64,000 bases of DNA from Streptomyces spinosus (GTDB lineage Bacteria > Actinomycetota > Actinomycetes > Streptomycetales > Streptomycetaceae): NCBI RefSeq assembly GCF_020400655.1, contig NZ_JAINRC010000030.1, positions 19,935 to 83,934 on the forward strand, read 5' to 3'. The translations under genes and the position numbers were made by a program. The notes beneath the pieces are model-generated. The model worked only from the letters and a program-made list of their open reading frames with translations. It had not been told where the DNA came from and made no database searches. This document shows, in pieces, positions 9,357-17,700 of this stretch. How positions within the stretch are numbered: the first letter of the stretch is position 1; every line of letters starts with the position of its first letter.

Positions 9357-10685
9357 ATGCACCGTGCGCTGTGTCCGGTCGAGACGCTCTACGTGGGCCA
9401 GCGAAGCAGGGCCGTGCTGTCCTGCACCCTGCGCGGACGCGTCGACATCGAGGCGCTGACCGCCGCGTTCCGCGCCGTGACGCAGGCCAACCCGACCCTG
9501 CGCTCCCGTATAGTGGCGGACGGCACCGGCCATGCGCTGGCTCTGCTCGACGAGACCGAGCGGCCCCGCCTGGAGACCCGCACCGGAGATCCGGCCGAGG
9601 CCTACGCGACGGAGCTGAACAGGCCCCTCCCGGTGGGCGGCCCGCTGTCGCGCGCGGTCCTGGTCAGCGCACCGGACGGCACGGACCACCTGTTCGTCCT
9701 GGTGGTGGACCACACGGTGACCGACGGCCACAGCAGCATCACGCTGCACAACACCCTGTGGGACTACTACCGGTCGCTCGTCACCGACGGGCAGGCACGG
9801 ACCGTCCCGGCCGACGCGGCGGACGCCCCGGACTGGCCCGAGCCCGTCAGCACACTGCTCCCCCCGGCCGACGAGGCGGACACCGCCGCCTACCTCGACG
9901 CCCGCGTCACGCGGACCAAGCGGCACCCGGTCGAGCTGGTGCCCTACGACGCGGCACACACCCACGGCCAGGCGCCGGCCGCCGGGGCGGGGGAGGGGCA
10001 CATCGAGGTGTGCCGGCTCACCCTGGACACCGAACACACCACGCGCCTGCGTGAGAGGGCGCGGCAGGCCGGCGTGTCCGTGCACGCGCTCATCGCCGCG
10101 GCCCTGCTGACCACGGCCCGACGGCGCCTCGAGGGCGAGGGCTCCCGCACCCTCGGCTGCCTGTCCCCCGTCGACCTGCGCTCCCGGCTGACGCCACCGC
10201 TGCCGGCGTCCGCCATGGTGCCGGCGGTCACCACGCACCTGCAGACCCTGGAGGTGGCCGCCACCTCCGACCCGCTGGAGCTGGCGCGTACCGTCCACGC
10301 CCGGGTGAGCGACTTCATCGCCGGCGGCGGTCACTTCCACGAGATGCGCATCACCCCCGAGATCCCCCGCAATCCCGCGCTCCAGCTGGCCACGGTGATC
10401 GTCACCAACATGGGTGTCGTCCCGGGACCCCGCCTGCCCGGCGACCTGCGGGTGGTCGACGTCCGCCTGGTGCCCGCCCGCGAGCACTACTTCCCGCAGG
10501 CCGGCCGCAGCCCCGTCATGGCGTGCGTGGTCTCCTTCGAAGGCCGCCTGGCCATCGAGTTCCCGCACTACACCGCCTGCTTCAGCCCGTCCTTCATGCG
10601 GGCCTTCCGCGACGAGGTGCTCGACGGCCTCCTCGCCTTCGCGTCCGCGGCCCGGCGCGAGCCCGCCACCGCCGACGCGGGCTGA
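9357..10685 (+). CDS. PapA-like acyltransferase / free-standing condensation-fold protein
   Basis: The product is 442 residues, the size of a lone condensation-fold acyltransferase (PapA5, phthiocerol dimycocerosyl transferase type). The catalytic motif reads DHTVTDG near residue 118: the second His and the Asp-Gly of HHxxxDG are kept and the first His is Asp, as in some PapA-type enzymes. A late DLRSR-containing segment near residue 270 fits the C-terminal subdomain. Such enzymes transfer an acyl group from a carrier protein or CoA to an alcohol or amine. The ATG at 9357 follows AAGAGGG; upstream in-frame sequence lacks homology. It is divergent from the NRPS gene and shares its regulatory region, so a tailoring, release or acylating role in that pathway is likely. 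The substrate is unknown. Confidence 0.75.
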   Translation: MHRALCPVETLYVGQRSRAVLSCTLRGRVDIEALTAAFRAVTQANPTLRSRIVADGTGHALALLDETERPRLETRTGDPAEAYATELNRPLPVGGPLSRAVLVSAPDGTDHLFVLVVDHTVTDGHSSITLHNTLWDYYRSLVTDGQARTVPADAADAPDWPEPVSTLLPPADEADTAAYLDARVTRTKRHPVELVPYDAAHTHGQAPAAGAGEGHIEVCRLTLDTEHTTRLRERARQAGVSVHALIAAALLTTARRRLEGEGSRTLGCLSPVDLRSRLTPPLPASAMVPAVTTHLQTLEVAATSDPLELARTVHARVSDFIAGGGHFHEMRITPEIPRNPALQLATVIVTNMGVVPGPRLPGDLRVVDVRLVPAREHYFPQAGRSPVMACVVSFEGRLAIEFPHYTACFSPSFMRAFRDEVLDGLLAFASAARREPATADAG

Positions 10686-10738
10686 ACGCCACCCGCACTC
10701 CCTCAAACGCCCGTCGCCTCAAGGAGTCCTCCTGCGAC

Positions 10739-11257
10739 ATGTCCACCGTCAGCGAACTCGCCTCCCCCCTGACGCTGCTGCCGCGCGCCCAGTCGGGCGA
10801 CGAGCACGCCATGAACCACCTGCTGAACCACATCACGCCCTACGTCAACCGGATCTGCCGGTCCATCACCCGCGACGACGCGGCCGACGCCACCCAGGAG
10901 GCACTGCTGGCCATCTACCGCGGGCTGGGCCAGCTGCGCGAACCGGTGGCCTTCTACGGGTGGGTGCGCGCGGTGACGGTCCGCGAGGCCGTGCGCACCG
11001 CCAAACGCTTCGGCGAGGAACAGACCTGCGGGCAGGTCGAGTCGCAGCAACAGGCGAACCCGCTGGACGCGGTGCACATCAGCGATGTCCTCGAACGTCT
11101 GTCGCGGGCGCACCGGCAGGTCCTGACCCTGCGCGCCTACGGTCTGAACGAGGAGGAGATCGCGGAGGTGCTCGCGCTGCCCGTGGGCACGGTACGGTCC
11201 CGCCTCTTCCGCGCCCGCCGCCGCTTCCAGGAGGCCTGGCAGCCCTCGGCGGCGTGA
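10739..11257 (+). CDS. ECF-type RNA polymerase sigma factor
   Basis: The 172-residue protein has sigma region 2 (about 20-85, with ADATQEALLAIYRGL in the core-binding helix) and region 4 (about 115-165, an HRQVLTLRAYGLNEEEIAEV-type helix-turn-helix). It lacks regions 1 and 3, as ECF sigma factors do. The ATG at 10739 is preceded by AAGGAG about 12 bases upstream. It starts 53 bases after the acyltransferase stop on the same strand, so the two may be co-transcribed from the PimM-box promoter. No anti-sigma gene is next to it. A pathway-specific role is inferred from position only. Confidence 0.85.
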   Translation: MSTVSELASPLTLLPRAQSGDEHAMNHLLNHITPYVNRICRSITRDDAADATQEALLAIYRGLGQLREPVAFYGWVRAVTVREAVRTAKRFGEEQTCGQVESQQQANPLDAVHISDVLERLSRAHRQVLTLRAYGLNEEEIAEVLALPVGTVRSRLFRARRRFQEAWQPSAA

Positions 11258-11396
11258 GCCGAGGGGAGGACGGTGCCCGGGAGCAGGGGACGGCCGCACC
11301 GCTCCGCCCGGAGGCCGCCGCGCCCTGCTCCCACGGCGACCTCCTGGGAGCGGCCGGGCGCGGCACCCCCGAGGGCGGTCGCGGGCGGCCGTACCG

Positions 11397-11431
11397 CGAG
11401 GGCCGTGGCGTTCCTGACACCACGGCCCTCG
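11397..11431. terminator. Bidirectional hairpin terminator
   Basis: A 12-bp perfect stem (CGAGGGCCGTGG and its complement) closes an 11-base loop between the convergent sigma-factor and PAS-LuxR genes. There is no strong T tract, as is usual in Streptomyces. Confidence 0.6.
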
Positions 11432-11450
11432 TCCAGGGCGACTGCCGCGC

Positions 11451-12188
11451 TCAGGACTTGACGCGGTCCGGCCGTACGCGTGGCGGCCACTGGCCGGCGG
11501 CGAACATCCCGAGCGCGTGCGCACGAGAGACCAGCGCGGGCCGGTTGGGGGTGTCGAACCTCCGCAGCATCTGACCGATGCGGTACTCGATGCCCTGGCG
11601 GCTCAAGTACAGGCGGGAGGCCAGCTGCACCGTCGATTCGCCGCGCGCCACCCCCTCCAGTACCTGCGCGTCGAGAGCGCTGAGCACAGGTGTGTCGCCG
11701 GCCGCCGGGGCTTCGTCCTGCTGCGGTGCGGGAGACGTAGGTGTGGGGGCGCCGGCGAGGCTGCGAAGAAGAACGACGACGCCGGACGTCTCACCGGACA
11801 GGCCGTGCACGGCGATGCCGGTGATGTCGGCCCGGAAGAGTCCGCCGGCACCGTCCTTGCCCATGACCTTCTCGGTGAACCGGGGCCGGCGGCCCGAGGA
11901 GAGAGCGAGGAACCGTTCCCGCAGTCGGGCGGGTGCCGGTGAGTGCAGAAGGTCGAGGAGGCGGTACCCGCGTATCTCTTCCGAGCCGAGGCCGAAGTGC
12001 CGGGCGAACTCCGGCTCCGCGGCCGTGATGACGAGGTCGTCGGACAGAGGGCGGGCCGTGCAGACGGCACGCGACGCGGGAGCGGGGCGTGAGCTGTTCG
12101 TGAGCGGGGCGCGGCGCAGGGGAGGGGCCGGGTGTGCGGTGGAGTGGTGCTTGCGGGGCGAGGCGTCTGGGAAACTCGTGGTCGCCAC
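11451..12188 (-). CDS. PAS-LuxR family cluster-situated transcriptional activator
   Basis: The 245-residue product has a PAS-type sensor fold (about residues 50-150, including EIRGYRLLDLLHSP) and a C-terminal LuxR/GerE helix-turn-helix (about 175-240, with ARGESTVQLASRLYLSRQGI). This is the layout of PimM, AmphRIV and NysRIV, which activate polyketide clusters. The GTG at 12188 was chosen because AAAAGGACGG lies a few bases upstream; the open frame before it is proline/arginine-rich and non-homologous. The first 45 residues are low complexity, so a later start is possible. Two PimM-type boxes occur between the NRPS and acyltransferase genes and are its probable targets. PAS domains of this class may sense redox or a ligand; nothing here shows which. 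Confidence 0.85.
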   Translation of the reverse strand: MATTSFPDASPRKHHSTAHPAPPLRRAPLTNSSRPAPASRAVCTARPLSDDLVITAAEPEFARHFGLGSEEIRGYRLLDLLHSPAPARLRERFLALSSGRRPRFTEKVMGKDGAGGLFRADITGIAVHGLSGETSGVVVLLRSLAGAPTPTSPAPQQDEAPAAGDTPVLSALDAQVLEGVARGESTVQLASRLYLSRQGIEYRIGQMLRRFDTPNRPALVSRAHALGMFAAGQWPPRVRPDRVKS

Positions 12189-12858
12189 GGACGTACCGTC
12201 CTTTTGCTGCGCGTAGTGGGGGTGGGTGTGGGGTGCGGGACGGACCGGTGCGTAGGTGCCGGGGTGTCGGCGGGCGTCCGGCGCACAGGCGGGCCACCGC
12301 GTCGGCGGCCGCGGTCTGCTGTTCCGCGTGAGGGTGGCCCGGTGGGCGTGTGCGGATGGTCCTGGACGGCTGGTCACGGGGAGCGGATGCGCCCGACGAG
12401 GACGGGCCGACGGCCGGATAACGTTGTCACGGCCACTCGGTCTCGCCAGGTGGCATGCAGACCGGCCGTGGACCGGGTGTGGCGAGCCGTGGGACGGGTC
12501 TTCGCGTTGAGCCCGGTCGGGCGTGGCGCGGCACGGAGACCTCCATGAGACGAGTTGGGGGAATCGCGTCAGGACGGCACCTTCGAGGCTAAGGGGCGGC
12601 AACCCCCTTGGCAAGGGTTTGCCAGATGACCTGTGTCTCGTGCCAACTCCCATGTGCGGGACCGTCGTTGCAGTGGAGCACGCCCACCCCTCGGCCGCTC
12701 ACTGCACAGCAACACGCCTACTGACCAGGCGAATTGCTGCCCGGTTATCGCCTTGCCGCCCCTCAATGGGATTCGTAAAGTGTTGACAACTCCAGATCTC
12801 CGAACGAACGGGCCGAGGGGCGGAGGTCTGGCATGCGTCACGGGAGCAGAGGTGGGAG
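12189..12858. other. Intergenic region between divergent regulators
   Basis: This is a 670-base stretch with no supported gene; open frames here lack homology or ribosome sites. It contains a strong inverted repeat (12598-12623, annotated separately) and TTGACA at 12783-12788, a good -35 hexamer for the downstream XRE gene. The corresponding -10 position is GC-rich and unconvincing. Confidence 0.5.
12598..12623. promoter_or_regulatory. Inverted repeat, candidate operator
   Basis: Two arms of about 12 bases flank a single central G (GGCAACCCCCTTG and CAAGGGTTTGCC, with one mismatch and one extra base). It lies 236 bases before the XRE-TPR gene and 410 bases before the PAS-LuxR gene. The inner 13 bases CCCTTGGCAAGGG are perfectly symmetric. 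It could be an operator for either flanking regulator, or a hairpin in a leader. Confidence 0.45.
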
Positions 12859-14148
12859 ATGCTCGAGCAGCCGCACTTCGGCCGTCGGCTCAAGAGGCTC
12901 CGGCTGGAGCGAGGCCTGAGCCAGGCAGGGCTCGTCGGCGACGGCATGTCGACGGGGTACCTGTCGCGCCTGGAGTCGGGGGAGCGCCGGCCCACCGAAC
13001 GCGCCACGGCGTATCTCGCCGAGCGGCTGGGCGTTGACGCGTCCGCCCTTACCGCCCCTTCACCCCAGCGGTCCCTCACCCGCGAACTGGCGGCCGTGTT
13101 GTCGGCGCCGTCCGGCACCTACGACCTCGCGGCCCTCGGCCGGGCGGTCGACGAGGACGCCGACGACGATCCCGCCGCCCGCTGGCAGGCCCTGTGGTTG
13201 CTGAGCCGCGCGGCCGGCCGTCTCGGCGACTACCCGCAGGAGCGCGGGCACCTGTTGCAACTCCTCGAACTGAGCGAGCTGTTGGAGGTACCCGAACTGC
13301 GCGTGCGGTCATACGTGCAGTACGCCCGTTGCCTGCGCGCCCTGGGTGACATGTGCACGGCAGAGCCGGCTGCCGCCCAGGCGTACTCCCTCGCGCGCGC
13401 CGAGGAACTGTCCGTGTCCGACACCACGGCTGCCCTCATGGTGCTGATCGGCATCGAGGTCGAGCTGGGCAGGCTGGACGCTGCCGCGCGGCACGTCGAC
13501 GAACTCGAGCGGGACTGGCTGCCCGTGGCCGCACCGGCACAGGCGGCCGAGGGGTGGTGGACCGTCGCCATGGTCCGCAACCGCCAGGGCGACCACGACT
13601 CCGCCCGGACCGGACTGGAAACGGCCCTGCGACTCCTCGAGGGCAAGGACGACCTGACCCTCTGGATCCGGCTCCGGGCCGCAGCCGCCGCCGCCGCGCT
13701 GGAGATGTCACCGCCCCGGCCGGCCGCGGCAGAGCGCTGGCTCACCGAGGCCGCGTCCGTCGTGGACCTGATCGGCACGCCGGTCCAGGTCCAGGAGCTG
13801 CGCGCACTGCAGGCCCACCTGGCCTTCCACCGGGGCCGGACGGACGAGGCCCGCGCGATCAGCGGCACACTGCTGGCCGAGGAGGACCTGCGCCTGCCCT
13901 ACCGCGACCGGGTACGGCTGTCGGTCCTGTACGGCCGCCTGATGATCCTGTCCGGCCGTGTCGACGAGGGCATCGACCTCCTCCAGCGGCTCGGCCATCA
14001 GGCGGCGGAGTCCCAGAACCTGGACCTGGCCGCACATGTCTGGCAGTCCTTGGCCCAGACCCTGGCGGACCTGCGCCTCCCGCACACGGCGGCCGGCGCC
14101 GACACCACACCTCAGCCATCCGGTCAAGACGACAGCGCACGCCCGTGA
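12859..14148 (+). CDS. XRE-family regulator with TPR-like C-terminal domain
   Basis: In this 429-residue protein residues 5-60 form an XRE helix-turn-helix (FGRRLKRLRLERGLSQAGL, then TGYLSRLESGERRP). The rest is a helical repeat region of TPR type (about 90-410) rich in alternating Ala/Leu helices. Proteins of this build in Streptomyces act as DNA-binding regulators whose TPR part binds a peptide or partner protein. The ATG at 12859 follows GAGGTGGGAG. It lies beyond the PAS-LuxR gene and could be a second regulator of the NRPS-PKS cluster or an unrelated gene; context does not decide. No membrane segment or kinase domain is visible. Confidence 0.75.
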   Translation: MLEQPHFGRRLKRLRLERGLSQAGLVGDGMSTGYLSRLESGERRPTERATAYLAERLGVDASALTAPSPQRSLTRELAAVLSAPSGTYDLAALGRAVDEDADDDPAARWQALWLLSRAAGRLGDYPQERGHLLQLLELSELLEVPELRVRSYVQYARCLRALGDMCTAEPAAAQAYSLARAEELSVSDTTAALMVLIGIEVELGRLDAAARHVDELERDWLPVAAPAQAAEGWWTVAMVRNRQGDHDSARTGLETALRLLEGKDDLTLWIRLRAAAAAAALEMSPPRPAAAERWLTEAASVVDLIGTPVQVQELRALQAHLAFHRGRTDEARAISGTLLAEEDLRLPYRDRVRLSVLYGRLMILSGRVDEGIDLLQRLGHQAAESQNLDLAAHVWQSLAQTLADLRLPHTAAGADTTPQPSGQDDSARP

Positions 14149-14285
14149 CGCGGCCCACCACCGGCCCCTTCAGCGGAACGCCGGTCGCGGTTCGGACCGC
14201 GGTGCCCGCGCCGCGCTCCCCAGCGGTCGGCGGTTCCCGCGTCGCCGGCCCGAGGCGGCCGTTACGGCCGAGACCGACGTGTCCG

Positions 14286-14320
14286 AGCCGGCAGCCGGTA
14301 GCCGGCAGCCGGTAGCCGGT
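14286..14320. repeat. Tandem 7-bp repeat, five units
   Basis: Five consecutive AGCCGG(C/T) units lie just after the XRE-TPR gene. This is a short slippage-prone array with no visible coding or hairpin role. Confidence 0.8.
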
Positions 14321-14403
14321 GAGCGGGCTAACGGCTCCGACTGGCGGCGTTCCGCCGGCGACGTCTGCGCTCACGCTGCTGGCTCGTCTGACAAGTTGGA
14401 TGA

Positions 14404-14534
14404 GGGGACTGCGATGCGGCAGTGCATGCCGCTTCCTGGGCGGCCACGACCTCATCGCCGTGCTCGAAGGCCCAGGCGCCGACAGCGTCGATGGGCGCCA
14501 GCAAGGTCCGGCCCAGAGCGGTGAATACGAGGAC
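14404..14534 (-). pseudogene. HxlR-family regulator, C-terminal remnant
   Basis: The leftward frame contains a stretch beginning ALGRTLLAPIDAVGAWAFEH and continuing GDEVVAAQE. This is the end of an HxlR-type winged-helix regulator (the typical 'LTPLGRxLxPxLxxLxxW' region). Nothing upstream of it, where the DNA-binding helices should be, is present. The frame instead runs antisense through the reductase remnant. The break lies near 14534, where the two remnants meet. It reads as half of a former divergent regulator-oxidoreductase pair. Confidence 0.5.
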
Positions 14535-14819
14535 GTGTGGCGCATGCGACCGCCCGTCTTCGACGGACGGCCACTGGCCGTGCCGGTCTGCGGGGACGAT
14601 GAGACGGCCCTCCTCGTGCGTGTACGCCAGTTGGTGCGGGACGTGGGCTGTGACCCCGTGGCCGGCGGCGGTCTCGAGCGTGCGGGACTCCTGGAAGCGA
14701 CCGCCGCGCTGTTCATCGCCCTGTGGGTCGGTGAAGGGGCGGATGCGCAAGCGATCGCACCTCCGCTGGACTATGCGGCCGGACCGAGCCACCGGGAAAC
14801 GGAAGGTGGCACGGGCTGA
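14535..14819 (+). pseudogene. NADPH-dependent F420 reductase-like protein, C-terminal remnant
   Basis: The frame reads MRPPVFDGRPLAVPVCGDDE, then a helix ending GCDPVAGGGLERAGLLEATA and an end containing FIALWVGEGADAQAIAPPLD. These match the C-terminal half of the F420-dependent NADP-reductase-like Rossmann proteins, in which the Rossmann half precedes a short helical domain that packs against the partner subunit. The NADP-binding N-terminus is gone, and no start codon with a ribosome site precedes it. The homology begins where the HxlR remnant ends, so a single deletion removed both 5' ends and the shared promoter. Confidence 0.55.
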
Positions 14820-14856
14820 CCGGGCGTTGTCAGAGGCATCGGGCACACTGCGCCGT

Positions 14857-15693
14857 ATGAACCTGGTGACCGCACACGACTACGCCTGGATCCGGACCTC
14901 GCCGCTCTTCCGCCACATGATGGGGAGCGGGTACACCTTGACACTGATTCGGGGGCGGAGCCCGCAGGAGGTGCTGCGTGCGCTGGAGGCGGAACCGCGC
15001 GGCACCGGGGAGGGCACGGCCGGGCTGATCGCGGCGGATGACGCTCACCGTGCCGGGGTGGATCACGACTACTGGGACGAGTCCTACGTCGCCGGCGCCT
15101 TCAAGGCCACTGGCGAGAAGGGCGACTGGACAGTTGTCCTCGGCTTCGACGGTGGCCTTGGGATGCCGTGCGCCGAGACGCTGTCGGAGGGCGGCAGGGT
15201 CGTGGCGCACTCGAGCAACGGCGGCAAGCCCATCCACCTCTTCCACTGGTTCGAGGACGGTGAGCTCCGTACGGCGTTCGAAGGCCCCTCGGCGCGCGAC
15301 GGCAGCAGCCCCGATGAACTGGTCCCCTTGTTGCGGGAAGTCGGCTTTCCGCTGACTCCCGGAGGAGAACACGACGAGAACGCCCCGGACGTCGACGGGA
15401 AGGCGGCGGTTCTCGCTCTCGCCGAGAGACTCACCGGCATACGTGTCACCGAACCCCTGCTCCAGGACGCCACGTACGAACTGGGACTCGTCCCCGAACA
15501 GCCCGCCGAGGAGTGGACCGGCCTGGTCGTCGACATCACCGATGCCCACGGAGAGCGTCTGCACAGGGAATGGACCTACGAGGAGATCGCGGCGGCTTCC
15601 GACCGCGCACGAGCGGAGGCGAACGCGCCGGTCGAGATCACCTACGACGAGCCTCTCGCCAAGGATCGTTCGGAACACGAGACGGGTGAGTAG
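14857..15693 (+). CDS. DUF6461-like hypothetical protein
   Basis: This is a 278-residue soluble protein. Its N-terminus (AHDYAWIRTSPLF, then a TLIRGRSPQEVLRAL segment) and the following DWTVVLGFDGGLG region resemble DUF6461 proteins, which are common in Streptomyces and of unknown function. There is no signal peptide or membrane segment. The C-terminal 80 residues are acidic and helix-rich. The ATG at 14857 was chosen because homology begins there; the open frame upstream runs over the reductase remnant. The ribosome site is poor. It has no operon partner: the next gene points the other way. The DUF assignment is from memory of the pattern and is moderately certain. Confidence 0.7.
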   Translation: MNLVTAHDYAWIRTSPLFRHMMGSGYTLTLIRGRSPQEVLRALEAEPRGTGEGTAGLIAADDAHRAGVDHDYWDESYVAGAFKATGEKGDWTVVLGFDGGLGMPCAETLSEGGRVVAHSSNGGKPIHLFHWFEDGELRTAFEGPSARDGSSPDELVPLLREVGFPLTPGGEHDENAPDVDGKAAVLALAERLTGIRVTEPLLQDATYELGLVPEQPAEEWTGLVVDITDAHGERLHREWTYEEIAAASDRARAEANAPVEITYDEPLAKDRSEHETGE

Positions 15694-15950
15694 CGACGGC
15701 CGCGTTGGGGACCCTACGGGCCTGGTCAGCGGGCCGGTCCGGGGGCGACACGAGGGGGCGCTGTTGCCGGCACCCGGCGTCAGCGGTCCGCCCACCTCGC
15801 CCCCGACGACGCGCTGTGGGCGCCGCTGGACCGGGCCGGCGCCGAGCACGTCCCGCCGCGCCCCGGGCACCGTCGCCGGGCGCGTGGCCGCGGACCCCCA
15901 GGCGTGACGAGCCCCGGCACCCTCGGCTCGCGGTACGACCCTGGCTGCGG

Positions 15951-16694
15951 CTACAGGCTGACCGGGTCGAGGAGTTGGGGGCCGTTGTTGCGGACGTTGT
16001 TGACAGCCGTGGAGACCGGGCGGGCCTCCAGGTGTCCGTCGGCGGGCCGGCCGAGGAGAGACCGCAGCTCGTCGGGGTCCTGATGCGCGGGGTCGAGCCA
16101 GGCCTCGTAGTGGTCCTCGGTGAGGGCGAGGGGCATGCGCGGATGCACGCGGCCGGCCGCGTCGGTGGCCTCGGTGGTGATGATGGTGCAGGTCGTCAGC
16201 CAGGCGGCCGGGTCGTCGTCCTGGCCGACGGCCGGATCGCGCCAGTACGCGTACAGCCCGGCCAGCGCCATCACCTGGTCGTCCGCGGGGTGGATGAAGT
16301 ACGGCTGCTTGCGCACCTTGCCGGTGACCGGGTCCTTTTCCGGCTGCCACTCGTAGAAGCCGTCCGCCGGGAGCAGGCAGCGGCGTGTGCGGAACGCACG
16401 GCGGTAGGCCGGCTTCTCGTGCACGGTCTCCACCCGGGCGTTGATCATCCGCGCGCCGATCTTCGGGTCCTTCGCCCAGGACGGCACCAGGCCCCAGCGC
16501 AGCGGCCGCAGCTGCCGCACCGGTGCCGCGGCGCCGCCCTCGTCGCGCGGGGCGCGTTCCAGGACGGCCCACACCTCGTCGGTCGGCGCGACGTTCCAGC
16601 TCGGCGTGAGCGCCTCCGTCGTAGGCCACTGGGTGGCATGGAACAGCTGCGCCAGGTCCTGCGGGCTGCGGGTGGCAACGTATCGACCGCACAT
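15951..16694 (-). CDS. SOS response-associated peptidase / abasic-site shield protein (SRAP, YedK/HMCES family)
   Basis: The 247-residue product starts MCGRYV. Cys2, exposed when Met1 is removed, is the residue with which SRAP proteins crosslink to abasic sites in single-stranded DNA. Other family marks are visible: NVAPTDEVW near 34, RWGLVPSWAKD near 70, MINARVET near 84, the FYEW glutamate region near 115 and the HPRMPL histidine near 184. The size is normal for the family. The protein forms a stable DNA-protein link that shields abasic sites during replication. It stands alone; no SOS box was identified upstream. Confidence 0.92.
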   Translation of the reverse strand: MCGRYVATRSPQDLAQLFHATQWPTTEALTPSWNVAPTDEVWAVLERAPRDEGGAAAPVRQLRPLRWGLVPSWAKDPKIGARMINARVETVHEKPAYRRAFRTRRCLLPADGFYEWQPEKDPVTGKVRKQPYFIHPADDQVMALAGLYAYWRDPAVGQDDDPAAWLTTCTIITTEATDAAGRVHPRMPLALTEDHYEAWLDPAHQDPDELRSLLGRPADGHLEARPVSTAVNNVRNNGPQLLDPVSL

Positions 16695-16917
16695 GCGACC
16701 ACTCTCTCAAGAGTCCGGCCGCTCGACGAGGCACCGCGCGCCGGTCCGAGGTCAGCGCGGCCCCCGTACCAGACCGCGCCGTACCGACGGCGTCGGTTGC
16801 GGCGACCGCGCCTGTTCCAGGCGGGTGTAGTAGTCGGTGCTGCCCGGTCCCCTCGGGCTCGAGAACGAACGGACACTGCATCCCGGCGTCCCCAGGCGGG
16901 CGACGCGGTGACCGGGG

Positions 16918-17700
16918 TCATGTTGGTGGCAGGCCCATGTCCGTCATGCCGCCGCCCGTGAGGTTGGGCGCCAGCAGGGGCAGCCAGAAGACACCGATCG
17001 CGAGGGCGAGCGAGGCCAGTCCCACGGCGCGGGCGAGGAGACGGCCCCGTGGCAGGCGTTTCTCCGCGGTGATGACGGCGGCGAGGCCCACCGTGGCCCA
17101 CAGGTTCATCACACCGAACGCGGTGAGCAGCAGCATCAGGGACCAGCAGCAGCCCAGGCAGAACGCTCCGTGATGGGCCCCGGCGCGCAGGTGGCGGGCG
17201 GGGCCGCGGTACGACGCGTAGTACAGCAGCGAACCGACCAGTGAGCGGCACCGGGTGAGACAGACGTCCTTGAGGGGGGTGAGCTGGTAGGCACCGCTGA
17301 GGGCGAAGACGGCGGCGGCCACCGCCGTCCCCGCGGTGGGATGAGCGGTCGCCACCCGTGCCGCCCCGGCGGCCAGCGCGTACGCCGGCAGTCCGGCGGC
17401 CGCCCAGACCAGCAGGTAACCGGCGGTGAACGCGATCAGGCGCGGCGTCCGGCGCGCGGGCGCGGTCCGCGCGTACAGCGAGGCGACCGGTGCCGTGGCC
17501 GGCAGCATCATCGCGGCCATCATGATCGTCCACGTGCCCAGGAAGGCGGGCAGCTCGCCGGCCGAGGTCCCCGCTCCCATGTCACCCCGGCGCAGTGCCG
17601 TCCACGTCCAGGCCGCCGCCGTGGCCGCCGCGAGGAGGACCGCTCCCGTACGGGCCGTGGGGCGCCGGGCCGCCGTCGCGGGCCGCGTCACGCCGACCAC
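16918..17700 (-). CDS. DUF2182 family integral membrane protein
   Basis: This 260-residue protein has about six or seven hydrophobic helices. It carries the family hallmarks TWTIMMAAMMLPATAPV near 57 and HHGAFCLGCCWSLMLLL near 160. The met/cys/his-rich helices suggest metal handling, but the family has no established function; many annotations call it a putative metal-binding membrane protein. Its start overlaps the end of the upstream DUF1326 gene by 13 bases, so the two are translationally coupled. DUF1326-DUF2182 pairs recur in actinobacteria, which supports a joint function. Confidence 0.85.
   Translation of the reverse strand: MVGVTRPATAARRPTARTGAVLLAAATAAAWTWTALRRGDMGAGTSAGELPAFLGTWTIMMAAMMLPATAPVASLYARTAPARRTPRLIAFTAGYLLVWAAAGLPAYALAAGAARVATAHPTAGTAVAAAVFALSGAYQLTPLKDVCLTRCRSLVGSLLYYASYRGPARHLRAGAHHGAFCLGCCWSLMLLLTAFGVMNLWATVGLAAVITAEKRLPRGRLLARAVGLASLALAIGVFWLPLLAPNLTGGGMTDMGLPPT

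Noticed and set aside
14328..14846. 172-codon leftward frame as an intact regulator
   Set aside because: Only its middle matches an HxlR C-terminus; the rest is antisense to the reductase remnant and random.
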